DNA of 64,000 nt from Streptomyces sp. NBC_01016 (GTDB taxonomy: Bacteria; Actinomycetota; Actinomycetes; Streptomycetales; Streptomycetaceae): NCBI RefSeq assembly GCF_026341035.1, contig NZ_JAPEOQ010000002.1, positions 1,364,001-1,428,000 on the forward strand, read 5' to 3'. A model generated the notes under the pieces. It was given only the letters and a program-made list of their open reading frames with translations, had not been told where the DNA came from and did not search any database. The translations under genes were made by a program, and so were the position numbers. How positions within the stretch are numbered: the stretch's first letter is position 1; each line of letters opens with the position of its first letter. Below, piece after piece: positions 38,467 through 47,970 of this stretch.

Positions 38467-39396
38467 TCACACCTGCTCCGCCCGAAACCCCGCCGGCGAA
38501 GCCCCCACGTGTTGCTGGAAGAACTTCGAAAAGTTCGCCGAGTCCGCAAACCCGACCGCAACCCCGATCCGCCCCACCGGCAACTCCGTATGCGCAAGCA
38601 TCCGCTTGGCCTCCAGAATCACCCGCCGATCGATGAACGCCTTCGGGGTGAGCCCCGTCGCCGCCCGCACCGCACGGACCAGCGTCCGCCGCGAGTACCC
38701 CAACTCATCCGCGTACGCACTCACGCTGTGGTTGGACGTGAACCCGTGCTCGACCGCCGTACGGAACCGCGAGAACGCAGAGGCCACAGCGTCCTGCTGC
38801 GGCTTCCCGTCCTCCGCCTCCGCCGCGGCCTGCGCCGACACATGGGCCACGCGCAGCATCAGGGCCGTCAGGGTGTGCCGCAGCACCGACGTGTGCAGGC
38901 TCAGCGGCAGCGTGACCGTGTCCAGGTACTCGCGCCGCAACTGCTCCAATGAGGCGTCCAGTGCGGCGAGTTGGTGCGGGTCGGGGTGCAGCAGCGGCGG
39001 CCGGTCGTAGCGGTAGAGCCCCGTCGCCTCGACGATCGCCCGCGGCAGAAAGCCCGGCTGCATGGTCAACGCCGTGCCGACATACGCGTCGTCCGCGGAG
39101 AACCCGTGCACCTGCCCCGGCCGGATCCACAGGATGTCCCCGGCCCCCACCTCGTACTCGGTGAAGTCGATCATGTGGCGGACGGGGCCCTCGCGGAAGA
39201 ACAGCAGGACGTGGAAGTCGATGCGGTGCACGCGCCGCGACAGCCCGACGCCACCCGCCCATGGACCCTCGGAGCCCATCGGCCCGACCTGTATCCCGAC
39301 GCCGGACAGGCTCGCGCTCGGGTCGAACGGATAGGTGCGGATGTGCGCCGCCGTTCCCAGATGTGCGCTCGTCTGTGAGGGGTCCTGCTCCGTCAT
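38467..39396 (-). CDS. AraC-family regulator with N-terminal cupin-like sensor domain
   Basis: This 309-residue regulator has an AraC-type sensor domain (RRVHRIDFHVLLFFREGPVR, VGAGDILWIRPGQVHGFSAD) and a C-terminal two-HTH AraC domain (SVSAYADELGYSRRTLVRAV, then RRVILEAKRMLAHT and VGFADSANFSKFFQQHVGAS). It is divergent from the pentose phosphate operon that begins at 39581, so it may activate that operon in response to a sugar or sugar phosphate; this is inferred from position only. The shared 184-base upstream region contains a GGGAC-TTTG-GTCCC hairpin near 39508-39521. Confidence 0.9.
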   Translation of the reverse strand: MTEQDPSQTSAHLGTAAHIRTYPFDPSASLSGVGIQVGPMGSEGPWAGGVGLSRRVHRIDFHVLLFFREGPVRHMIDFTEYEVGAGDILWIRPGQVHGFSADDAYVGTALTMQPGFLPRAIVEATGLYRYDRPPLLHPDPHQLAALDASLEQLRREYLDTVTLPLSLHTSVLRHTLTALMLRVAHVSAQAAAEAEDGKPQQDAVASAFSRFRTAVEHGFTSNHSVSAYADELGYSRRTLVRAVRAATGLTPKAFIDRRVILEAKRMLAHTELPVGRIGVAVGFADSANFSKFFQQHVGASPAGFRAEQV

Positions 39397-39580
39397 CCAC
39401 TTTCCTTGACTTCGACCGATGTGTGTGTCCCATTTTCACCGAACGCTGGCACGGGGGCACCTGTCGAGCGAAAAGTATGACCTTTACATTCGTAGGTGGT
39501 TCGACCTGGGACTTTGGTCCCGGTCGGGCGGTGCCTTTTGGTACCTCGGCAGGACAACGGATGTGAAGGAAGCTGGACAG

Positions 39581-41695
39581 ATGAGCACGCAGACACCGGA
39601 CGGACTCGACCCCTTCGAGAAGCCCTTCGAGTGGACCGAACGCGACCAGCGTGCCGTCGACACCGCGCGCCTCCTGGCGGCGGACTCGGTGCAGAAGGTC
39701 GGCAACGGACACCCCGGCACCGCCATGAGCCTGGCCCCGGCCGCGTACACCATCTTCCAGAAGGCCATGCGGCACGACCCGGCCGACCCGGAGTGGACCG
39801 GCCGCGACCGCTTCGTCCTGTCGCCCGGCCACACCAGCCTCACCCTCTACACCCAGCTCTTCCTCTCCGGTTACGAGCTGGAGCTCGACGACCTGAAGGC
39901 GTTCCGCACCCAGGGTTCGAAGACGCCGGGCCACCCCGAGTACGGCCACACCGCCGGTGTCGAGACCACGACCGGTCCGCTCGGCCAGGGTGTCGCCAAC
40001 GCCGTGGGCATGGCGATGGCCGCCCGCTACGAGCGCGGCCTGTTCGACCCCGAGGCCGCCGAGGGTGCCTCCCCCTTCGACCACACCATCTGGGCGATCG
40101 TCTCCGACGGCGACCTGGAGGAGGGGGTCTCGGCCGAGGCCTCGTCCCTCGCGGGCCACCAGAAGCTCGGCAACCTCGTCTTCGTCTACGACGACAACCA
40201 CATCTCCATCGAGGGCGACACCGCGACCGCCTTCTCCGAGGACGTCCTGAAGCGCTACGAGGCGTACGGCTGGCACGTGCAGCGCGTCACGCCCACCGCC
40301 GAGGGCGACGTCGACCCGAAGGCCCTGTACGAGGCGCTCGCCGCCGCCAAGGCCGTCACCGACAAGCCGTCCATCATCGCGATGCGCACGATCATCGCCT
40401 GGCCGGCCCCGACCGCGAAGAACACCGAGGCCTCGCACGGCTCCGCGCTCGGCGCCGAGGAGATCGCCGCCACCAAGCGCGTCCTCGGCTTCGACCCCGA
40501 GCAGTCCTTCATCGTCGAGGACGAGGTCATCGCCCACACCCGTGGCGCCCTCGACCGCGGCGCCGAGGCGCACGCCGCCTGGGACAAGCAGCTCGCCGAG
40601 TGGCGGAACACCAACCCCGAGCGCTCCGCGACCCTCGACCGCGTGCTCGCGGGCCGCCTCCCCGAGGGCTGGGAGGACGCCCTGCCGTCCTTCGAGACCG
40701 GCACGAAGGTCGCCACGCGCGCCGCGTCCGGCAAGGTCCTCCAGGCCCTCGGCCCGGTCGTCCCCGAGCTGTGGGGCGGCTCCGCCGACCTCGCCGGCTC
40801 CAACAACACGACGATCGACAAGACCAGCTCCTTCCTCCCGAAGGGCAACCCGCTGGCCGAGGCCGACCCGTACGGCCGCACCGTGCACTTCGGCATCCGC
40901 GAGTTCTCGATGGCCGCCGAGATGAACGGCATCGCGCTGCACGGCAACACCCGCATCTACGGCGGCACCTTCCTGGTGTTCTCCGACTACATGCGCAACG
41001 CCGTCCGCATGTCGGCCCTCATGCAGCTCCCGGTCACCTACGTCTGGACCCACGACTCCATCGGTCTCGGTGAGGACGGCCCGACCCACCAGCCCGTCGA
41101 GCACCTCGCCGCGCTGCGCGCCATCCCGGGCCTGAACGTGATCCGCCCGGCCGACGCCAACGAGACCGCCATCGCCTGGCGCGAGATCCTCAAGCGCGGC
41201 ACCGAGAAGCCGGCCCCGCACGGCCTGGCGCTCTCCCGTCAGGGCCTGCCGACGTACGAGGCCAACGAGGACGCGGCCAAGGGTGGCTACGTCCTGGTCG
41301 AGGCCTCGAAGGGCACCCCGGACGTCGTCCTGATCGCCACCGGCTCCGAGGTTCAGCTCGCCGTCGCCGCCCGTGAGCAGCTGGAGGCCGAGGGCGTCGC
41401 CACCCGCGTCGTGTCGATGCCGTCCGTCGAGTGGTTCGAGGAGCAGGACGCCGAGTACCGCGCCGCCGTCCTGCCGCCGTCGGTGAAGGCCCGCGTGGCG
41501 GTCGAGGCCGGCATCGGTCTGACCTGGTACCGCTACGTCGGTGACGCCGGTCGCATCGTCTCCCTGGAGCACTTCGGCGCCTCCGCCGACGCGGGCACGC
41601 TCTTCGCCGAGTTCGGCTTCACCGCCGAGAACGTCGCCGACAAGGCCCGCGCCTCTTTGAAGGAAGCACGAGCTCTCGCCGCCGCCCGCGCCTGA
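39581..41695 (+). CDS. tkt: Transketolase
   Basis: This 704-residue thiamine-diphosphate enzyme of the non-oxidative pentose phosphate pathway shows GNGHPGTAMSLAPAAYTIFQ, FVLSPGHTSLTLYTQLFLSG, the ThDP motif VSDGDLEEGVSAEASSLAGH, FGIREFSMAAEMNGIALHGN in the pyrimidine-binding domain, and THDSIGLGEDGPTHQPVEHL. ATG 39581 follows GAAGGAAG by 8 bases. It is the first gene of a six-gene operon with tal, zwf, opcA, pgi and gnd. Codon use is strongly biased to C-ending preferred codons, consistent with high expression. Confidence 0.97.
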   Translation: MSTQTPDGLDPFEKPFEWTERDQRAVDTARLLAADSVQKVGNGHPGTAMSLAPAAYTIFQKAMRHDPADPEWTGRDRFVLSPGHTSLTLYTQLFLSGYELELDDLKAFRTQGSKTPGHPEYGHTAGVETTTGPLGQGVANAVGMAMAARYERGLFDPEAAEGASPFDHTIWAIVSDGDLEEGVSAEASSLAGHQKLGNLVFVYDDNHISIEGDTATAFSEDVLKRYEAYGWHVQRVTPTAEGDVDPKALYEALAAAKAVTDKPSIIAMRTIIAWPAPTAKNTEASHGSALGAEEIAATKRVLGFDPEQSFIVEDEVIAHTRGALDRGAEAHAAWDKQLAEWRNTNPERSATLDRVLAGRLPEGWEDALPSFETGTKVATRAASGKVLQALGPVVPELWGGSADLAGSNNTTIDKTSSFLPKGNPLAEADPYGRTVHFGIREFSMAAEMNGIALHGNTRIYGGTFLVFSDYMRNAVRMSALMQLPVTYVWTHDSIGLGEDGPTHQPVEHLAALRAIPGLNVIRPADANETAIAWREILKRGTEKPAPHGLALSRQGLPTYEANEDAAKGGYVLVEASKGTPDVVLIATGSEVQLAVAAREQLEAEGVATRVVSMPSVEWFEEQDAEYRAAVLPPSVKARVAVEAGIGLTWYRYVGDAGRIVSLEHFGASADAGTLFAEFGFTAENVADKARASLKEARALAAARA

Positions 41696-41750
41696 CCCTC
41701 ACACACTGAGAAACACCACCCCGTACGCCCGAAAGAAGATGAAGCAGAAC

Positions 41751-42872
41751 ATGAGCAACGCCGTCGCACCCCTCAAGTCGCTGTCCGACGAAGGCGTTTC
41801 CATCTGGCTGGACGACCTGTCCCGCACCCGCATCGAGTCCGGCAACCTCGCCGAGCTCATCGCGGCCCAGCACGTCGTGGGCGTCACCACGAACCCCTCG
41901 ATCTTCCAGGCCGCCATCGGCAAGGGCGAGGGCTACGAGGAGCAGCTCGCCGACCTGGCCGTCCGCAAGGTCACCGTCGACGAGGCCGTCCGCATGATGA
42001 CCACGCAGGACGTGCGCGCCGCAGCCGACATCCTGCGCCCGGTCTACGACGCCACGCAGGGCCGTGACGGCCGCGTCTCCATCGAGGTCGACCCGCGCCT
42101 GGCGCACAACACCGAGGCCACCATCGCCGAGGCCAAGCAGCTCGCCTGGCTCGTCGACCGCCCCAACGTGATGATCAAGATCCCGGCGACCCTCGCGGGC
42201 CTCCCGGCCATCACCGAGGTCATCGGCCTCGGCATCTCGGTCAACGTCACGCTGATCTTCTCCCTCGACCGCTACAAGGCCGTCATGGACGCCTACCTGG
42301 CCGGCCTGGAGAAGGCCCACGAGCGCGGCATCGACCTCGCCACGATCCACTCGGTCGCCTCCTTCTTCGTCTCCCGCGTCGACGCCGAGATCGACAAGCG
42401 CCTCGACAAGATCGGCACGGACGAGTCCGCTTCGGCGAAGGGCAAGGCGGCGCTCGCCAACGCGCGTCTCGCCTACGAGGCGTTCGAGCAGGCCTTCGGT
42501 ACCGAGCGCGCCACCAAGCTGGAGGCCGCGGGCGCCAACAAGCAGCGCCCGCTGTGGGCCTCCACCGGCGTCAAGGACCCCGCGTACAAGGACACCCTGT
42601 ACGTCGACGAGCTGGTCGCACCCGGCACCGTCAACACCATGCCCGAGGGCACCCTGAAGGCGACCGCCGACCACGGCGAGATCACCGGTGACACCATCAC
42701 CGGCCGCTACGAGCAGGCCCGCGCCGAGCTGGCCGCCGTCGACGCGCTCGGCATCTCCCTCGACGAGGTCACCCAGCAGCTCGAGGACGAGGCCGTCGCC
42801 AAGTTCGAGATCGCCTGGAACGACCTGCTCTCCACCGTCTCCTCCCGCCTGACGGAGGCTGAGTCCAAGTGA
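41751..42872 (+). CDS. tal: Transaldolase
   Basis: This 373-residue enzyme transfers dihydroxyacetone units between sedoheptulose-7-phosphate and glyceraldehyde-3-phosphate. It shows WLDDLSRTRIESGNLAELIA, VVGVTTNPSIFQAAI, the Schiff-base lysine region RPNVMIKIPATLAGLPAITE, and INVTLIFSLDRY-type strand residues (VNVTLIFSLDRYKAVMDAYL). The second ATG at 41751 is preferred because the first (41739) directly abuts the ribosome-binding purines. Its stop overlaps the zwf start (GTGA). Confidence 0.96.
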   Translation: MSNAVAPLKSLSDEGVSIWLDDLSRTRIESGNLAELIAAQHVVGVTTNPSIFQAAIGKGEGYEEQLADLAVRKVTVDEAVRMMTTQDVRAAADILRPVYDATQGRDGRVSIEVDPRLAHNTEATIAEAKQLAWLVDRPNVMIKIPATLAGLPAITEVIGLGISVNVTLIFSLDRYKAVMDAYLAGLEKAHERGIDLATIHSVASFFVSRVDAEIDKRLDKIGTDESASAKGKAALANARLAYEAFEQAFGTERATKLEAAGANKQRPLWASTGVKDPAYKDTLYVDELVAPGTVNTMPEGTLKATADHGEITGDTITGRYEQARAELAAVDALGISLDEVTQQLEDEAVAKFEIAWNDLLSTVSSRLTEAESK

Positions 42873-44401
42873 GCTCCACCGCTTGGCAGAACCCGCTGAG
42901 GGACCCCCGCGACCGCCGTCTGCCGCGCGTCGCGGGCCCCTCCGGGCTCGTCATCTTCGGCGTCACGGGCGACCTGTCCCGCAAGAAGCTGATGCCGGCC
43001 GTCTACGACCTCGCCAACCGCGGCCTGCTGCCGCCGGGCTTCTCGCTCCTCGGCTTCGCCCGCCGCGAGTGGGAGGACCAGGACTTCGCGCAGGTCGTCC
43101 ACGACTCGGTCAAGGAGCACGCCCGCACCCCCTTCCGCGAGGAGGTCTGGCAGCAGCTCGCCGACGGCATGCGCTTCATCCCCGGCGACTTCGACGACGA
43201 CACCGCGTTCAAGCAGCTGCGCGAGTCCGTCGACGAGCTCGACGAGAAGCGCGGCACCAGCGGCAACTACGCGTTCTACCTCTCCGTACCGCCGAAGTTC
43301 TTCCCCAAGGTCGTGCAGCAGCTCAAGAAGCACGGCCTCGCGGACGCGCCCGAGGGCTCCTGGCGGCGCGCCGTCATCGAGAAGCCGTTCGGCCACGACA
43401 TGGAGTCGGCACGCGACCTGAACGCGATCGTGCACGACGTGTTCTCGCCCGAGCAGGTCTTCCGCATCGACCACTACCTCGGCAAGGAGACCGTCCAGAA
43501 CATCCTGGCGCTCCGCTTCGCCAACCAGATGTACGAGCCCATCTGGAACCGGTCGTACGTCGACCACGTGCAGATCACGATGGCCGAGGACATCGGCATC
43601 GGTGGCCGCGCCGGCTACTACGACGGCATCGGCGCCGCCCGCGACGTCATCCAGAACCACCTGCTCCAGCTGCTCGCCCTCACGGCGATGGAGGAGCCGG
43701 CCGCGTTCGACGCCGAGTCGCTGGTCAACGAGAAGCTCAAGGTCCTCAAGTCCGTACGGCTGCCCGACGACCTGGAGAAGTCCACGGTCCGCGCGCAGTA
43801 CGCGGCCGGCTGGCAGGGCGGCGAGAAGGTCCCCGGCTACCTCCAGGAAGACGGCATCGACCGGGCGTCGAAGACCGACACCTACGCGGCCGTGAAGCTG
43901 GGCATCGACAACCGCCGCTGGGCGGGCGTCCCGTTCTATCTGCGCACCGGCAAGCGCCTCGGCCGCCGCGTCACCGAGATCGCCGTCGTCTTCCAGCGCG
44001 CCCCGCACTCCCCGTTCGACCACACCGCCACCGAGGAACTCGGCCAGAACGCGATCGTCATCCGCGTTCAGCCGGACGAGGGCATGACGGTGCGCTTCGG
44101 ATCCAAGGTGCCGGGTACGTCGATGGAGATCCGCGACGTGTCCATGGACTTCGCTTACGGCGAGTCGTTCACCGAGTCCAGCCCGGAAGCGTACGAGCGG
44201 CTGATCCTGGACGTGTTGCTGGGCGACGCCAACCTCTTCCCGCGCACGGAAGAGGTCGAGGAGTCCTGGCGCATCCTCGACCCCATCGAGGAGAACTGGG
44301 ACAAGGTCGGCAGGCCCGCCCAGTACGCCTCGGGCAGCTGGGGCCCGAAGGAAGCGGACGAGATGCTCGCACGAGACGGACGGAGCTGGCGCAGGCCATG
44401 A
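42869..44401 (+). CDS. zwf: Glucose-6-phosphate dehydrogenase
   Basis: This 510-residue enzyme catalyses the first oxidative step, producing 6-phosphogluconolactone and NADPH. It contains the nucleotide site VIFGVTGDLSRKKLMPAVYD, EKPFGHDMESAR, and the active-site peptide VFRIDHYLGKETVQNILALR with the catalytic His. GTG 42869 overlaps the tal stop by four bases and ATGA 44398-44401 overlaps opcA, so translation is coupled on both sides. Confidence 0.97.
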   Translation: MSSTAWQNPLRDPRDRRLPRVAGPSGLVIFGVTGDLSRKKLMPAVYDLANRGLLPPGFSLLGFARREWEDQDFAQVVHDSVKEHARTPFREEVWQQLADGMRFIPGDFDDDTAFKQLRESVDELDEKRGTSGNYAFYLSVPPKFFPKVVQQLKKHGLADAPEGSWRRAVIEKPFGHDMESARDLNAIVHDVFSPEQVFRIDHYLGKETVQNILALRFANQMYEPIWNRSYVDHVQITMAEDIGIGGRAGYYDGIGAARDVIQNHLLQLLALTAMEEPAAFDAESLVNEKLKVLKSVRLPDDLEKSTVRAQYAAGWQGGEKVPGYLQEDGIDRASKTDTYAAVKLGIDNRRWAGVPFYLRTGKRLGRRVTEIAVVFQRAPHSPFDHTATEELGQNAIVIRVQPDEGMTVRFGSKVPGTSMEIRDVSMDFAYGESFTESSPEAYERLILDVLLGDANLFPRTEEVEESWRILDPIEENWDKVGRPAQYASGSWGPKEADEMLARDGRSWRRP

Positions 44402-45345
44402 GGATCGACCTGACCGACACCACGGCAAGCAAGGTCAACAAGGCGCTCGTCGAAGGGCGCCGCGCCATCGGGACCCCCGCCGTGGGCATGGTCCTGACGA
44501 TGGTCATCGTCACGGACGAGGAGAACGCGTACGACGCGACGAAGGCCGCCCAGGAGGCGTCCCGCGAGCACCCCTCGCGCACCCTCGTCGTCATCCGGCG
44601 CACCAAGCGCCTGGCCCGCGAACGCCACGGCAACCGGCTCGACGCCGAGGTCCGCCTCGGCTCCGAGGCCGGCACCGGCGAGACCGTGGTGCTGCGCCTG
44701 TACGGCGAGGTCGGCAAGCACGCCGACTCCGTCGTCCTGCCGCTGCTGCTGCCCGACGCCCCGGTCGTCGTGTGGTGGCCCGTGGACGCGCCGGAGAACC
44801 CCGCCAAGGACCCGCTGGGCGCGCTCGCCCAGCGCCGGATCACCGACGCGTACGCCGTCGAGGACCCGGTCGCCGCGCTCGCCCAGCGCTCGAAGTCCTA
44901 CGCGCCCGGCGACACCGACCTGGCCTGGACCCGGCTCACCCCGTGGCGCTCCATGCTGGCCGCCGCGCTCGACCAGGCCCGCGCCGAGATCGTCTCCGCG
45001 GCCGTCGAGTCCGAGGCCGACAACCCCAGCGCCGAACTGCTCGCGCGCTGGCTCGGCGCCCGGCTCGGCGTCAAGGTCGAGCGGGTCACCACGGACGGCC
45101 CCGTCGTCACCGCGGTCCGCCTCGGCACGCCGGCCGGCGAGATCCGCATCGACCGCCCCGAAGGACCGCTCGCCAAGCTGACCCTCCCCGGCCAGCCCGA
45201 GCGCACCCTCGCCCTCAAGGTCCGCTCCACCGCCGAGCTGATCGCGGAGGAACTCCGCCGCCTCGACGCCGACGAGATGTACGCCGTGGCCCTGCAGGCA
45301 GCCGCCCACGGCAAAGTCACCAAGGAGTCCGTTCAACATGCCTGA
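44398..45345 (+). CDS. opcA: Glucose-6-phosphate dehydrogenase assembly protein OpcA
   Basis: This 315-residue protein matches OpcA, a cofactor protein required for assembly and redox activation of G6PDH in cyanobacteria and actinobacteria. Features include SREHPSRTLVVIRRTKRLAR, LRLYGEVGKHADSVVLPLLL, APVVVWWPVDAPENPAKDPL and TPWRSMLAAALDQARAEIVS. No cysteine pair obvious for redox sensing is visible in this copy. It overlaps zwf by four bases and pgi by eight, matching the usual zwf-opcA pairing. Confidence 0.94.
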   Translation: MRIDLTDTTASKVNKALVEGRRAIGTPAVGMVLTMVIVTDEENAYDATKAAQEASREHPSRTLVVIRRTKRLARERHGNRLDAEVRLGSEAGTGETVVLRLYGEVGKHADSVVLPLLLPDAPVVVWWPVDAPENPAKDPLGALAQRRITDAYAVEDPVAALAQRSKSYAPGDTDLAWTRLTPWRSMLAAALDQARAEIVSAAVESEADNPSAELLARWLGARLGVKVERVTTDGPVVTAVRLGTPAGEIRIDRPEGPLAKLTLPGQPERTLALKVRSTAELIAEELRRLDADEMYAVALQAAAHGKVTKESVQHA

Positions 45346-46987
45346 CACCGCCCCCTTCCTCACCCGCCGCCCGCAGTGGACGGCCCTTGAGGACCACCGC
45401 GCGAAGTTCAACGGCACGCACCTGCGCGATCTGTTCGCGAAGGACGCGGCCCGTGCCGAGCGCTACACGCTCGACGTCGGTGACCTGCACATCGACTACT
45501 CCAAGCACCTGATCACGGACGAGACCCTCGCCCTGCTCCAGGAACTGGCCACCGCCACCGACGTGTTCGGGCAGCGCGACGCCATGTTCCGCGGCGAGAA
45601 GATCAACACGACCGAGGACCGCGCCGTGCTGCACACGGCCCTGCGCGCCCCGGCCGACGCCGTGGTCGAGGTCGACGGCGAGAACGTCGTGCCGAAGGTG
45701 CACGAGGTCCTCGGCCAGATGGCCGCCTTCGCGGACAAGATCCGTTCGGGCGAGTGGACCGGCCACACCGGCAAGGCGATCAAGAACGTCGTCAACGTCG
45801 GCATCGGCGGCTCGGACCTCGGCCCGGCCATGGCGTACGAGGCGCTGCGCCCGTTCACCGCCCGCGACCTGACGTTCCGCTTCGTGTCGAACGTCGACGG
45901 CGCCGACCTGCACGAGGCCGTCCGCGACCTCGACCCGGCCGAGACGCTGTTCATCATCGCGTCCAAGACCTTCACGACGATCGAGACGATCACCAACGCG
46001 AAGGCGGCGCGCTCCTGGCTGCTGGCGGCGCTGGGTGACGACGCGGCGGTCGCGAAGCACTTCGTCGCCCTGTCGACGAACGCCGAGAAGGTCTCCGAGT
46101 TCGGCATCGACACGGCCAACATGTTCGCGTTCTGGGACTGGGTCGGCGGCCGCTACTCCTTCGACTCGGCCATCGGCCTCTCGCTGATGATCGCGATCGG
46201 CCCGGACGCCTTCCGCGAGCTGCTCGACGGCTTCCGCCTGGTCGACGACCACTTCCGCACGGCCCCGGCCGAGGCGAACGCGCCGCTGCTGCTCGGCCTC
46301 CTCGGCGTCTGGTACGGCAACTTCCACAGCGCCCAGTCGCACGCGGTGCTGCCGTACTCGCACTACCTCTCCAAGTTCACCGCGTACCTCCAGCAGCTCG
46401 ACATGGAGTCCAACGGCAAGTCCGTGGACCGCCAGGGCCGCGGCGTGGAGTGGCAGACGGGCCCCGTCGTCTGGGGCACCCCCGGCACCAACGGGCAGCA
46501 CGCCTACTACCAGCTCATCCACCAGGGCACGAAGCTGATCCCGGCGGACCTCATCGGCTTCGCGAAGCCGGTCGACGAGCTGTCCGACACCCTCGCGGAC
46601 CAGCACGACCTGCTGATGGCCAATCTGTTCGCGCAGGGCCAGGCCCTCGCCTTCGGCAAGACCGCCGAGGAGGTGCGCGCCGAGGGCGTCGCCGAGGAGC
46701 AGGTCGCCCACCGCACGTTCAAGGGCAACCACCCGACGACGACGATCCTCGCGCGCGAGCTGACCCCGTCGGTCCTCGGCCAGCTCATCGCCCTCTACGA
46801 GCAGAAGGTCTTCGTCCAGGGCGCCATCTGGAACATCGACTCCTTCGACCAGTGGGGCGTCGAGCTCGGCAAGGTCCTCGCCAAGCGCGTGGAGCCGGCC
46901 CTCACCGAAGGTGCCGAGGTCCCCGGCCTGGACGCCTCGACGCAGTCCCTGGTCGGCACGTACCGCGCGCTGCGCGGCCGCAAGTAG
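45338..46987 (+). CDS. pgi: Glucose-6-phosphate isomerase
   Basis: This 549-residue enzyme interconverts glucose-6-phosphate and fructose-6-phosphate, linking the pathway to glycolysis. It has NVVNVGIGGSDLGPAMAYEA, FIIASKTFTTIETITNA, the signature VVWGTPGTNGQHAYYQLIHQ with catalytic residues, and the C-terminal FDQWGVELGKVLAKR. The start ATG lies inside the opcA 3' end (8-base overlap). Confidence 0.97.
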   Translation: MPDTAPFLTRRPQWTALEDHRAKFNGTHLRDLFAKDAARAERYTLDVGDLHIDYSKHLITDETLALLQELATATDVFGQRDAMFRGEKINTTEDRAVLHTALRAPADAVVEVDGENVVPKVHEVLGQMAAFADKIRSGEWTGHTGKAIKNVVNVGIGGSDLGPAMAYEALRPFTARDLTFRFVSNVDGADLHEAVRDLDPAETLFIIASKTFTTIETITNAKAARSWLLAALGDDAAVAKHFVALSTNAEKVSEFGIDTANMFAFWDWVGGRYSFDSAIGLSLMIAIGPDAFRELLDGFRLVDDHFRTAPAEANAPLLLGLLGVWYGNFHSAQSHAVLPYSHYLSKFTAYLQQLDMESNGKSVDRQGRGVEWQTGPVVWGTPGTNGQHAYYQLIHQGTKLIPADLIGFAKPVDELSDTLADQHDLLMANLFAQGQALAFGKTAEEVRAEGVAEEQVAHRTFKGNHPTTTILARELTPSVLGQLIALYEQKVFVQGAIWNIDSFDQWGVELGKVLAKRVEPALTEGAEVPGLDASTQSLVGTYRALRGRK

Positions 46988-47040
46988 CCCGCAACCAGCC
47001 TCAAACAGCCTCAACTAGCACTGAAGGTAAGTGAACTGAC

Positions 47041-47916
47041 ATGCAGCTCGGTCTCATCGGTCTCGGCAAGATGGGCGGCAACATGCGCGAGCGCATCCGC
47101 CGCGCCGGCCACACCGTCATCGGCTACGACCGCAACCCCGAGGTCTCCGACGTCGCCTCCCTCCAGGAGCTCGTCGAGAAGCTCGAGGGCCCGCGCGTGG
47201 TCTGGGTGATGGTTCCGGCCGGCGCCGCCACCCAGTCGACCGTCGACGAGCTCGGCGACCTGCTCTCCGAGGGCGACATCGTCGTCGACGGCGGCAACTC
47301 CCGCTGGACCGACGACGAGAAGCACGCCGAGGAGCTCGCCGCCAAGGGCATCGGCTTCGTCGACGCCGGTGTCTCCGGTGGTGTGTGGGGCCTGGAGAAC
47401 GGCTACGCGCTCATGGTCGGCGGCTCCGAGGAGAACGTCGCCAAGGTCAAGCCGGTCTTCGACGCCCTCAAGCCCGAGGGTGACTTCGGCTACGTCCACG
47501 CGGGCAAGGTCGGCGCGGGCCACTTCTCCAAGATGGTCCACAACGGCATCGAGTACGCGATGATGCAGGCCTACGCCGAGGGCTGGGAGCTCCTGGAGAA
47601 GGTCGACTCCGTGGACAACGTCCGCGAGGTCTTCCGCTCCTGGCAGGAGGGCACGGTCATCCGTTCCTGGCTGCTCGACCTCGCGGTCAACGCGCTGGAC
47701 GAGGACACGCACCTCGACAAGCTGCGCGGCTTCGCCGCCGACTCCGGCGAGGGCCGCTGGACCGTCGAGGCGGCCATCGACAACTCCGTGCCGCTGCCGG
47801 CGATCACCGCGTCGCTCTTCGCGCGCTTCACCTCCCGCCAGGAGGACTCGCCGCAGATGAAGATGATCGCGGCGCTGCGCAACCAGTTCGGCGGCCACGC
47901 CGTCGAGTCCAAGTAG
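47041..47916 (+). CDS. gnd: 6-phosphogluconate dehydrogenase, short (NAD-type) form
   Basis: This 291-residue enzyme oxidatively decarboxylates 6-phosphogluconate to ribulose-5-phosphate. It has the Rossmann start LGLIGLGKMGGNMRERIRRA, VVDGGNSRWTDDEKHA, FVDAGVSGGVWGLENGYALM and the catalytic GHFSKMVHNGIEYAMMQAYA. The length (about 290 rather than 470 residues) and the NAD-type nucleotide region place it with the short GntZ/YqeC class rather than the long NADP enzyme. It is the last gene of the operon, 53 bases after pgi, and is followed by a T-tailed terminator. It also serves the gluconate pathway through GntK. Confidence 0.95.
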   Translation: MQLGLIGLGKMGGNMRERIRRAGHTVIGYDRNPEVSDVASLQELVEKLEGPRVVWVMVPAGAATQSTVDELGDLLSEGDIVVDGGNSRWTDDEKHAEELAAKGIGFVDAGVSGGVWGLENGYALMVGGSEENVAKVKPVFDALKPEGDFGYVHAGKVGAGHFSKMVHNGIEYAMMQAYAEGWELLEKVDSVDNVREVFRSWQEGTVIRSWLLDLAVNALDEDTHLDKLRGFAADSGEGRWTVEAAIDNSVPLPAITASLFARFTSRQEDSPQMKMIAALRNQFGGHAVESK

Positions 47917-47929
47917 GCGCCACACACGA

Positions 47930-47963
47930 AGCCCGCCGGACCTCGCGGTCCGGCGGGCTTTTT
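47930..47963 (+). terminator. Rho-independent terminator of the pentose phosphate operon
   Basis: A perfect 13-base-pair stem AGCCCGCCGGACC / GGTCCGGCGGGCT with a TCGC tetraloop is followed by TTTTT (47959-47963). It is one of only two T-tailed terminators seen in the window. It also lies just past the 3' end of the converging kinase gene. Confidence 0.92.
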
Positions 47964-47970
47964 GGTGCGT

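Noticed and set aside
38705..41572. 955-codon minus-strand open frame over tkt and the AraC region
   Set aside because: It is antisense to the clear transketolase gene, with Val/Gly/Asp-rich shadow composition and no family motifs.
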